Translations under genes and position numbers: made by a program
Source of the DNA: JBLHKW01 sp047618565
GTDB taxonomy: Bacteria > Planctomycetota > UBA1135 > GCA-002686595
Length of the DNA stretch: 38,678 bases
Direction of reading: 5' to 3'
Assembly (NCBI GenBank): GCA_047618565.1
Contig: JBLHKW010000029.1
Location: 1 to 38,678, forward strand
Part shown: positions 32,434-38,678 of the stretch, piece by piece
Numbering within the stretch: the first letter of the stretch is position 1
Layout of the letters: each line of letters begins with the position of its first letter
Notes under the pieces: model-generated
Database searches by the model: none
What the model saw: only the letters and a program-made list of their open reading frames with translations
What the model was told of the DNA's origin: nothing

Positions 32434-33888
32434 TCAGTCGTCGTGCCGGAAGATGAAGACCCGGTCCGCGAGCTCGTCGATCGCGGTGATATCCACGTCT
32501 CCATCGCCGTCGAAGTCGTGCAGGACGGTGCAGCTCCCGGCCTGAATGGCCGGCAGGATACCGGCGCCTGAAAACGAACCCGTTCCGTCGTTCGTGTAGA
32601 GCCGGAAGGTGCCGCCGGAGTAGCTGCTCGACGTCAGGTCCAGGTACCCGTCGCCATTGATGTCACCGAAGTCGAGGGCGATCGGGAACGCATCCGCCGT
32701 GTAGGAGACGGGCGCCCCGAGGTTTCCAGCTCCGTCATTGAGCACGACGGCCGTCGTACCCGCGCCTGCGAGGCAGGCGCCGATGTCGTTGCTGCCATCC
32801 CCATTCAGGTCTCCGCTGACCACCATCCACGGGCTGGTGCCGATGGCGCGCGTGGAGTGCAGCGCAAACTGTCCATTGCCATCGGAGAGCAACACTGCGA
32901 GTTGACCATCGAAGATGCCTGCCACGACCAGATCCAGCAGGCCGTCGTTGTTCATGTCGCAGGCACAGACCGCGGTCTCGCCATCCACGCCCGCTTCGAA
33001 TGAGGTTCCGGCCAGGAATCGGCCGCTCCCGTCGTTGCGGAAGAGGCTCATGTTGTTGCCGGTCCGATTCGCCGTAACCGCATCCATGTCCCCGTCGCCG
33101 TCCACATCGAGCAGCGCCAGCCCACGGGGCTGATCACCGCTGGCGTAGCGGCTCTGGGGCTGGAAGGTCCCGTCGCCATTGCCGATGAGCACGGAGACGT
33201 CGTGACTCAGGATGTTCGAGACCACCAGGTCGATGTCTCCGTCGAAATCCATGTCCATGCCCTCGCTGGGGCTGCAGTGGAAACCGACCCCGTAGGAACT
33301 GGACGCACCGAAGCTGCCGGTGCCGTCGTTCATGAAGACGGAGACGTCCGACGTGTTCTCGTTGGGGATACACAGATCGAGGAAGCCGTCACCGTCGATG
33401 TCGCCGCCGTAGGCACCGTAGGGCGTGTCCCCTGGAATGAGCGTGTCCACGTGACTGAAGCTCGGGTTGGTCGACACGGAGTCCGCCCAGAAGCTCCACC
33501 CGTAGCCACGGCCCAGGGGGATCCCGGCCTTGCTGCGCACCGAGCGTGCGATGTTGACGTAGACCATCTCGCCCGCGGAGAAGGCGACGCTCGGAGTGAA
33601 CGTGATGTGCCGCCCACCGTTGGACATCTGCAGTGCACCCGTGTGGACGCCGCTCCAGCGCCCGTCGACACGGAAACTGCGCGATGTGATGCTGGACGCG
33701 GAAATGGGGTGCGTGAAGCGCACCTCGATGACGCCCGTGCGCGCCACGTGTAGGGCGTTCAGATCAGGTGACACGTGTTCGACGGCGAACGGGTGCGCGC
33801 GCAGATTGCCCGGCTGGTGCGGCGCGGCCGCAGCCTGCTGGGTAAGGGCGGGCGCGACGCAGAAAAGTAGCGTGCTTGCGATCAGCAT
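32434..33888 (-). CDS. Secreted FG-GAP/VCBS repeat protein with an SbsA Ig-like domain
   Basis: A 484-residue exported protein. Residues 1-22 are a short hydrophobic signal (MLIASTLLFCVAPALTQQAAAA). Residues about 35-135 match an SbsA-type Ig-like domain (VARTGVIEVRFTHPI.., FRVDGRW). The rest is a run of about seven FG-GAP/VCBS units, each with a calcium loop such as GDIDGDGFLDL, DMDFDGDIDLVV, LLDVDGDGDMDAV, DMNNDGLLDLVV, GDINGDGYLDL and DFDGDGDVDIT, probably making a beta-propeller. Such proteins are exported and bind polymers or other proteins; none is predicted to be enzymatic. The signal lacks a basic n-region: an 8-C run just before the ATG may hide a longer start near 33934. Convergent with the MarR gene. 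Confidence 0.85.
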   Translation of the reverse strand: MLIASTLLFCVAPALTQQAAAAPHQPGNLRAHPFAVEHVSPDLNALHVARTGVIEVRFTHPISASSITSRSFRVDGRWSGVHTGALQMSNGGRHITFTPSVAFSAGEMVYVNIARSVRSKAGIPLGRGYGWSFWADSVSTNPSFSHVDTLIPGDTPYGAYGGDIDGDGFLDLCIPNENTSDVSVFMNDGTGSFGASSSYGVGFHCSPSEGMDMDFDGDIDLVVSNILSHDVSVLIGNGDGTFQPQSRYASGDQPRGLALLDVDGDGDMDAVTANRTGNNMSLFRNDGSGRFLAGTSFEAGVDGETAVCACDMNNDGLLDLVVAGIFDGQLAVLLSDGNGQFALHSTRAIGTSPWMVVSGDLNGDGSNDIGACLAGAGTTAVVLNDGAGNLGAPVSYTADAFPIALDFGDINGDGYLDLTSSSYSGGTFRLYTNDGTGSFSGAGILPAIQAGSCTVLHDFDGDGDVDITAIDELADRVFIFRHDD

Positions 33889-33959
33889 GGGGGGGGACCG
33901 ATGGATGACGAGGTACGGGGCGGTTGGCCCTCATCATAGCGCTCCCCGGAATACGTGGG

Positions 33960-34382
33960 TCAGCTGACCGGGCGCAGGATGTAAGGGTAACGCACCTCGT
34001 CGCCGCGCAGGGTCGTGATGCCGGCCACCAGCGACACCGAGACGGCGACGATCTGGATCAGGATCCACGGAACGAGGAAGAGCGAGATGCCCATGGCGCT
34101 CCAGAAGGCGAGGTTGATCTGGAAGTTGAGCGCTTCGCGGCCATGGTCGATGACGCCGGGCTCGACACCGCGTTTGTGGTGCCAGACCGCAAGTGCGATC
34201 AATGCGCCCAGTCCCGGTATCGGTGCCGCCGTGGCGATCAGTGGCGCCAGGTGGCAGGCCGCCGCCCAGTCGCGCGTACCCGGTCGCAGGAAGCGGTTGA
34301 GTTGCGTGTCGAGGCGAGTGCTCCAGGACGGCTCCTGGGGGGTGGAATGGTCGGCGTAGGGCGTGTCGAAAGGCTGGGACAT
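33960..34382 (-). CDS. DUF4870 domain membrane protein
   Basis: A 140-residue inner-membrane protein. ATG 34382 gives MSQPFDTP; the longer frame upstream to 34856 is noise opposite the ureohydrolase gene. The region after the polar start shows WAAACHLAPLIATAAPIPGL, LGALIALAVWHHK, GREALNFQINLAFWSAMGIS and a last hydrophobic segment, giving three or four membrane helices. The NFQINLAFW motif and length are characteristic of DUF4870. Function is unknown; family members often accompany transport or stress genes. It lies 32 bp below the ureohydrolase gene on the same strand. Confidence 0.85.
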   Translation of the reverse strand: MSQPFDTPYADHSTPQEPSWSTRLDTQLNRFLRPGTRDWAAACHLAPLIATAAPIPGLGALIALAVWHHKRGVEPGVIDHGREALNFQINLAFWSAMGISLFLVPWILIQIVAVSVSLVAGITTLRGDEVRYPYILRPVS

Positions 34383-34414
34383 GGTTGGCTGTACGGCCAC
34401 ATGGGCCGGGCATT

Positions 34415-35437
34415 TCAATGGGGGCGGGAAATCGTCGCATCGCGGCTGATGAGAGCCGCTCCAATGAGCTTGTAGAGCAGGCGCGCGCCCACGATGGCGT
34501 CCCAGCCCTCCCCGGCCGGGTCGCCCGCGGGCCCCGGACTGACCTCGGTCAGGTCCAGGCCGACGATGCGCCGCCCGCTGCTGGCGAGCTCTTCGAGCCA
34601 CAGCATGGTCGCGTGCCAGTCGAAACCGCCGGGAACCGGCGTGCCCGTATTCGGACACAGGGCTGGATCGAGCCCGTCGATGTCGAAGCTGACCCAGACC
34701 TCTTCGGGAAGCGGGTCGAGGGTGCGGCGCACGAGTTCGCGCAGGGACAATCCGTCCGAGGCCGTTCGTTGCCAGTCCCGGTCGAACAGCGTGTGGATGC
34801 GCTCGGAGCTCTGGATCCGTTCGTGCTCGCTGCCGGAGAGGTCCCGGATGCCGCACTGCACCAGCTTCGAGACTCCGTCGATGCGATCCAGGACGTTGAA
34901 CATGATCGAAGCATGGGACCAGATGCAGCCGTCGTAGGCTTCACGCAGATCGGCGTGGGCGTCGAAATGCAGAATGCCGAGGCCCGGGTGCTGTTCCGCG
35001 CAGGCCTGGATGGCTCCGAAGGGTACCGAGTGGTCGCCCCCGAGGATGGCGAGCAGCTTGTCCGCGCTCAGGCTGGCCTGGCTGCGAGCGTGCACGATCC
35101 CGTTCAGCTCCGCGCCGATGGCGTTCACACGTGCCTGCTCTGTTCCCGAGCGTACGCACTCGGTCGCCTCGGAGTTCAGCTCTTCGACGTGGGGGTCGAT
35201 CGGGAGCATGTGGATGCCCGCTCGATAGGGCGAATCGAACTCGAGGTCGAAGAGATCGACCTGCTTGCTCGCCGCGAACACGGCCGACGGTCCGTGGGCC
35301 GCGCCCTTGCGGTAGGACGTCGTGGCATCGAAGGGCACCCCCAGCACGTGCACGCGCGCCTCGTTCGCGTCGTGAGGAAGGCCATAAATGCCGCTATCGT
35401 CAGCGGCCGGCCCGTCCGGATCGAAGGGGGCTTCCAT
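34415..35437 (-). CDS. Agmatinase/arginase family protein (ureohydrolase)
   Basis: Hydrolyses a guanidino group to urea, probably of agmatine or arginine, with two Mn ions. The 340-residue product from ATG 35437 (preceded by AAGGAGG) has LGVPFDATTSYRKGAAHGP (32-50), LGGDHSVPFG with His136, LHFDAHADLRE with Asp159, His161 and Asp163, and VSFDIDGLDPALCPNTGTP near residue 245. These are the full metal-binding set. SpeB-like GTPVPGGF follows. The frame is also open to 35458 and 35512; 35437 has the best ribosome site and is closest to typical length (about 300-340). Choosing between agmatinase and arginase is not possible here; formiminoglutamase is less likely. No decarboxylase adjoins it. Confidence 0.88.
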   Translation of the reverse strand: MEAPFDPDGPAADDSGIYGLPHDANEARVHVLGVPFDATTSYRKGAAHGPSAVFAASKQVDLFDLEFDSPYRAGIHMLPIDPHVEELNSEATECVRSGTEQARVNAIGAELNGIVHARSQASLSADKLLAILGGDHSVPFGAIQACAEQHPGLGILHFDAHADLREAYDGCIWSHASIMFNVLDRIDGVSKLVQCGIRDLSGSEHERIQSSERIHTLFDRDWQRTASDGLSLRELVRRTLDPLPEEVWVSFDIDGLDPALCPNTGTPVPGGFDWHATMLWLEELASSGRRIVGLDLTEVSPGPAGDPAGEGWDAIVGARLLYKLIGAALISRDATISRPH

Positions 35438-35626
35438 GGGGGCAGGATCCTCCTTCATGATCCCCGTCGCAACCTCCGAGCCCCACAACGGTCCCCCCGG
35501 CAGGGCGGACATCCGTCCGCTTTCGTGAATGTGCCAGTTGGGCTGGCGTAGGGAGCGGGAGGTTGTTGGAAGACTCCCACAGCGGCGCTAGCATGCGGCC
35601 GACCAGCGCGATCACCGCTCCAGCCA

Positions 35627-35643
35627 GCGCCCGAATAGGGCGC
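35627..35643 (+). promoter_or_regulatory. Hairpin in the leader of the SPFH gene pair
   Basis: GCGCCC-GAATA-GGGCGC makes a 6-bp stem 40 nt before the SPFH start. It lies in the 246-bp divergent region 35438-35683, which holds no ORF. It could act in mRNA stability; no evidence for a terminator, since no U-run follows. Confidence 0.35.
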
Positions 35644-35661
35644 ACCGAGAAAGTGAACCAG

Positions 35662-35683
35662 AGAGAGACATTAGAGAGACATT
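35662..35683 (+). repeat. 11-bp tandem repeat covering the SPFH ribosome binding site
   Basis: AGAGAGACATT is repeated head to tail, the second copy ending directly before the ATG at 35684. Each copy contains a purine-rich AGAGAGA that could serve as a ribosome site, giving two sites at different spacings. Copy-number change would alter spacing without touching the coding sequence (inference). Confidence 0.75.
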
Positions 35684-36865
35684 ATGGGTAAGACGATTGA
35701 CGTAGGCGGCTGGCCCCCGGAGGGGGGGCCAAAGCCGACCAAGAAGACGGGCGGCGGCCAACGGCCACCGATACTCGTCACCATTGCCGCGGCCATGTTC
35801 GGGATGCTGCTGCTCATCGGCACGCTGATGGCGCTGTCCGGCAAGCTGGGTATCGCCACGATCGAGGCCGAGGAAGTCGGCATCGTGGTCAACTACTTGA
35901 CCGGGAACGAGGAGGTCATCACCCAGCCCGGCTACAAGATCTACATTCCGTTCATCGAGGAGGTCTTCACCTTCGACCGGACGACGCAGCTCTTCACGAT
36001 GAAGGGTCGCAAGCACGTGAGCGCCAACCACGTGCCGCACCTGGATGTGCGCGCCAACGACGGATCCAATTTTCGGTTCGACGAACTGACGATCCTCTAC
36101 GAGGTCATTCCCGGCGAGACGTCCACTGTGCTAAACGATTCGGGGCCCGGCTCCGCGTTCAAGGACGAGTGGATCAAGGCGCATGCGCGTTCGATCTTGC
36201 GGGATGAGTTTGGCCGGTATTCGGCCGTCGAGGTCGCGAACCCGACGGTGTACCAGGCAGCTCCGAACGAAGCCAAGCGGCGTATCAACGCGCTGATCGA
36301 GCCCCATGGCATCCGCATCGAGCGTATCAACACGCCCAACCCGAAGTTCGACGATAGCTACGAGGCCGCCATCGAGGAGCGCAAGGAAGCGGACCAGGAG
36401 GTTGAGCGCCTGATCGCAGAGGCCCAGCGCCTGGATCAGCTACGGGCGCAACGCCTCGCCGGGGTCTCGAAGGAGAAGGAAGTGGAGCAGCAGAACCTGC
36501 AGGGGGACCTTCGGCGCAGCTTGCTCGGGGCCCAGGAGCGATTCATCGCCGCGCGGAAGTCGGCCGACGTGTACGCCACCGAGCGCGCCGGGCGAGGTGA
36601 GGCTGAGCGCAGCAAGCTGACGGCGCAAGCGCGCGGGCTGGAGGCCAAGTACACGAAGGAAGCCGAGGGTATCGCCGAGAAGGCGCGCGCCCTCGAGCAG
36701 CGCGGTCAGGTCGTTGTGCGTGAAGCGATCATCCAGAAACTGAGGGATATCACCTTTACCCTGGTGCCCTACAGCCGAGATCCCATGCCAAAGCGGCTCG
36801 AGCACATGGATGCGCGTGGCAAAGACACCATGATTGATGAGACCAGCATGAACGGGGGAAACTGA
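35684..36865 (+). CDS. SPFH/Band 7 (prohibitin homology) domain protein, HflK-like
   Basis: A 393-residue single-pass membrane protein. A Gly/Pro/Lys-rich cytosolic start is followed by one TM (about 30-52, ILVTIAAAMFGMLLLIGTLM), then the SPFH domain from about 60 (IEAEEVGIVVNYLTGNEEVI..., VRANDGSNFRFDELTILYEV) to about 220. Residues 220-350 are a long alpha-helical coiled coil rich in Glu, Ala, Arg and Lys (SYEAAIEERKEADQEVERLI and onward). SPFH proteins form ring- or scaffold-like complexes that regulate proteases or membrane microdomains. It pairs with the next gene 2 bp downstream, like HflK/HflC, but I see no FtsH gene. Function of this pair is therefore inferred. Confidence 0.85.
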   Translation: MGKTIDVGGWPPEGGPKPTKKTGGGQRPPILVTIAAAMFGMLLLIGTLMALSGKLGIATIEAEEVGIVVNYLTGNEEVITQPGYKIYIPFIEEVFTFDRTTQLFTMKGRKHVSANHVPHLDVRANDGSNFRFDELTILYEVIPGETSTVLNDSGPGSAFKDEWIKAHARSILRDEFGRYSAVEVANPTVYQAAPNEAKRRINALIEPHGIRIERINTPNPKFDDSYEAAIEERKEADQEVERLIAEAQRLDQLRAQRLAGVSKEKEVEQQNLQGDLRRSLLGAQERFIAARKSADVYATERAGRGEAERSKLTAQARGLEAKYTKEAEGIAEKARALEQRGQVVVREAIIQKLRDITFTLVPYSRDPMPKRLEHMDARGKDTMIDETSMNGGN

Positions 36866-36867
36866 AG

Positions 36868-37935
36868 ATGAGAGCTGCAAAACTATTTCTGACTGTGATC
36901 GGTGTCGTAATCCTGTGTGGAATGGTCTTCATGTCCATGGTGAAGCGCGTGCCCCCGGGCACGATCGGCGTCAAGCAGGCCCTGTGGGGCGGAGCTGGTA
37001 TCCTGGACCAGGATTTTGAGACCGGCTTTCACCTGGGTATCACTGGCTATCACAAGTGGCACTTCCTGGACCGCCGGACGCACTTCGTGACCTTCGCCGA
37101 TTCGGGTTCTGACTCGGACACCGGGGAACTCAAGCCGCCGCTCGTCCTGCGCACCAAGGACAACAACACGGCCACCTTCGACCTGTCGGTGACCTACCGC
37201 ATCCGCGAGGGCGAAGGCCACAGCATGGTCGAGCAGGGCCTTAAGGACGTCTACCGGCAGCGTGTGTTCACGACCGTCGAGAGCGTCATGCGAGAGGAGC
37301 TGGCCAACCTGGCGTCCGAGGACATCTACAGCACCGAGAAGCGTCTGGCTGCGAGCCAGGACGCCATGCCGAAGCTCGAGGAGGCGCTCAAGGCCTTCTA
37401 TGTCAAGCCAGAGCAGGTCCTGATTCGGGCGGTGAGGTTCACAGGTCCCTACGAACAGAAACTTCAGGAGAAGCAGCTGACGTACCAGAACCGTTTGCTC
37501 GCTCGGGCCGAGGAGCTGGTTGAGAACCAGCGCGCCATCACCGAGACCAAGAATGCCGAGATCGAGGCCGCCGAGAAGGAGCTTCGCGGAGACTGGGACA
37601 AGCGTCTCGAGCAACTGCGGGCCACGACGGAGGTCGAGATCGCTCAGGTAAACGCGGATGCTGACCGGTACGAGGAACGGGTGCGCGCAGAGGCGGACGC
37701 GGACTACGAGACCATGATCGCCGAGGGAAACCTGGCGATCGCGAAGTCCGAAGCCCTGCGGAACGAGCTGCGCAACAAGGCGCTGGACACGGTCGGTGGT
37801 CGCATCTACCTGGCCCAGCAGGCGGCCACGAACCTGCAGTTCGACCACGTGACCCTGAACTCCAACGATCCGAGTGTGCCGTCGATCCTGGACATCAACG
37901 CTCTGGTGGAGCTCTTGGTCGGCAAGGCCGAGTAG
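36868..37935 (+). CDS. SPFH/Band 7 domain protein, HflC-like partner
   Basis: A 355-residue partner of the preceding gene. TM is about residues 4-20 (LFLTVIGVVILCGMVFM), followed by VPPGTIGVKQALWGGAGI, an SPFH domain with LRTKDNNTATFDLSVTYRIREGE, and a basic/acidic coiled coil (NRLLARAEELVENQRAITET, EKELRGDWDKRLEQLRATTE). The C-terminus ends LLVGKAE. Layout and length resemble HflC (about 330), with the short N-terminal TM. It begins 2 bp after its partner's stop, so the two are certainly co-translated. A strong hairpin begins 27 bp after its stop and likely ends the transcript. Together they would form an integral-membrane complex with the domain outside or inside depending on topology, which sequence alone cannot fix. 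Confidence 0.85.
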   Translation: MRAAKLFLTVIGVVILCGMVFMSMVKRVPPGTIGVKQALWGGAGILDQDFETGFHLGITGYHKWHFLDRRTHFVTFADSGSDSDTGELKPPLVLRTKDNNTATFDLSVTYRIREGEGHSMVEQGLKDVYRQRVFTTVESVMREELANLASEDIYSTEKRLAASQDAMPKLEEALKAFYVKPEQVLIRAVRFTGPYEQKLQEKQLTYQNRLLARAEELVENQRAITETKNAEIEAAEKELRGDWDKRLEQLRATTEVEIAQVNADADRYEERVRAEADADYETMIAEGNLAIAKSEALRNELRNKALDTVGGRIYLAQQAATNLQFDHVTLNSNDPSVPSILDINALVELLVGKAE

Positions 37936-37962
37936 CAGAGAGGCCGGGCTGTCGGCAACAGG

Positions 37963-37998
37963 AGACGGGGCAGATGCTGACCAGCATCTGCCCCGTCT
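37963..37998 (+). terminator. Strong 16-bp hairpin after the SPFH pair
   Basis: AGACGGGGCAGATGCT-GACC-AGCATCTGCCCCGTCT is a perfect 16-bp stem with a 4-nt loop, 27 bp after the last SPFH stop. The tail is GCTTGATATTTG, only partly T-rich. It most likely ends the SPFH transcript before the SlyD gene, which has its own region from 38000. Confidence 0.75.
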
Positions 37999-38133
37999 GC
38001 TTGATATTTGGCCGTTTGTCCGGGCGCCCCGGGCCCCCACAGCTCATATTCGGCCGCCCAGATGGCCAAGGGTCGGGGCGTGTGCTCCCGGGTCCCGTGG
38101 CCGGCTGTCCCCACTATTATAAGGAAGCCCCCC

Positions 38134-38655
38134 GTGCCCGAAACCATCGCCGACGGCAAGATCGTCACGATCCACTACACCCTGACCCTCGACGACGGCA
38201 GTCAGGTGGACTCCTCACGGGACGGTGATCCGCTCGTCTACCTGCACGGGTCCCAAAGCATCGTCCCGGGTCTGGAGACTGCGCTGGCCACCAAGGCGCC
38301 CGGTGAGGCGGTCAAGGTCAAGGTCGTCCCCGCAGAGGGCTACGGCGACGTCGACCCCGAAGGCGAACAGCGCATGCCGCGTACATCCTTCCCCGAGGAT
38401 CTCAAGCTCGAGGTCGGGATGGAGCTGGCCGCGGAGGATGATGATGGACACGTTCTCCCGCTCGTGATCAGGGAAATCGGCGACGAGGACGTCCTGATCG
38501 ACATGAACCACCCCCTCGCGGGCAAGAACCTGAACTTCGCCGTCGACGTCCTCGAGGTGCGCACGGCCACCGCCGAGGAAATCGAGCACGGCCACGCGCA
38601 CGGCCCCGACGGCCACCACCACCACCACCACGACGACGACGACGACGACGAGTGA
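38134..38655 (+). CDS. SlyD-like FKBP-type peptidyl-prolyl isomerase
   Basis: A 173-residue cytoplasmic prolyl isomerase. GTG 38134 has AAGGA 8 nt upstream; an open frame to 38008 has no support. Residues 8-70 and 128-148 make a FKBP fold with GKIVTIHYTLTLDDG, SRDGDPLVYLHG and VPGLETAL, and an IF (insert-in-flap) domain (about 70-128) follows VPAEGYGDVDPEGEQRMPR, as in SlyD, which gives chaperone activity. The C-terminal tail has many His and Asp residues (GHHHHHHDDDDDDE), a nickel-binding region like SlyD's. It probably helps folding or metal handling. The stop runs into a GTGA microsatellite at the window edge, so the end is intact but the 3' region is not visible. Confidence 0.9.
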   Translation: MPETIADGKIVTIHYTLTLDDGSQVDSSRDGDPLVYLHGSQSIVPGLETALATKAPGEAVKVKVVPAEGYGDVDPEGEQRMPRTSFPEDLKLEVGMELAAEDDDGHVLPLVIREIGDEDVLIDMNHPLAGKNLNFAVDVLEVRTATAEEIEHGHAHGPDGHHHHHHDDDDDDE

Positions 38656-38678
38656 GTGAGTGAGTGAGTGAGTGAGTG
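38651..38678. repeat. AGTG tetranucleotide microsatellite at the window edge
   Basis: Seven perfect copies of AGTG run from the last codon of the SlyD-like gene to the end of the window, so the true length is unknown. Because 4 is not a multiple of 3, TGA appears in every frame, making a redundant stop. Just upstream, CAC and GAC codon runs encode the His and Asp tail (about 38617-38650). Confidence 0.9.

Noticed and set aside
36883..38040. Minus-strand 385-residue ORF opposite the HflC-like gene
   Set aside because: The plus strand has an SPFH domain and coiled coil; this ORF also runs through the terminator hairpin.

Overview
This GC-rich bacterial window holds about 33 intact genes, three broken genes and several small repeats. 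No rRNA, tRNA, CRISPR array, transposase or phage gene was seen. The mix suggests a free-living, flagellated, possibly Planctomycetota-like bacterium, probably marine or from a metagenome. The clues are a secreted laminin-B-like protein ending in a dockerin-like motif, an FG-GAP/VCBS protein with an SbsA-like Ig domain, prepilins, a motility accessory glycosyltransferase and SPFH pairs. That placement is inference; no marker gene is present.

Layout. 1-3940: a frameshifted secreted protein, a DUF3817 membrane protein, a small lipoprotein, and an S41-type peptidase pseudogene carrying a 99-bp palindromic MITE-like insertion. 3941-10188, minus strand: CocE/NonD hydrolase, a MarR-GNAT fusion with a palindromic promoter, aroB, a two-TM protein and a class I amidotransferase-like hydrolase. 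10336-14434: a sodium/calcium exchanger, an M16 peptidase fused to a membrane/PH-like tail, a HAMP protein and a prepilin.

14666-30491, plus strand, is the centrepiece: fourteen genes that overlap or nearly touch. In order they are split transketolase (two subunits), ATP-grasp ligase, PseB, PseC, PseF-like cytidylyltransferase, PseG, two methyltransferases, polysaccharide pyruvyl transferase, FabG-like SDR, GH57-like protein, NeuB/PseI-like synthase and a Maf-type glycosyltransferase. This reads as one operon that makes a modified pseudaminic-acid-like nonulosonic acid and puts it on flagellin. The usual PseH N-acetyltransferase is absent, while a TPP-dependent enzyme and an ATP-grasp ligase are present, so the final sugar may carry an unusual acyl group or carbon branch. 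This is the best candidate for undescribed biology here.

30573-38678: a PAS-kinase remnant broken by a 14-bp tandem duplication, an ankyrin gene divergent from a MarR gene across a perfect palindrome, the FG-GAP protein, a DUF4870 protein, an agmatinase/arginase-family enzyme, two SPFH (HflK/HflC-like) genes ending at a strong hairpin, and a SlyD-like prolyl isomerase followed by a GTGA microsatellite at the window edge.
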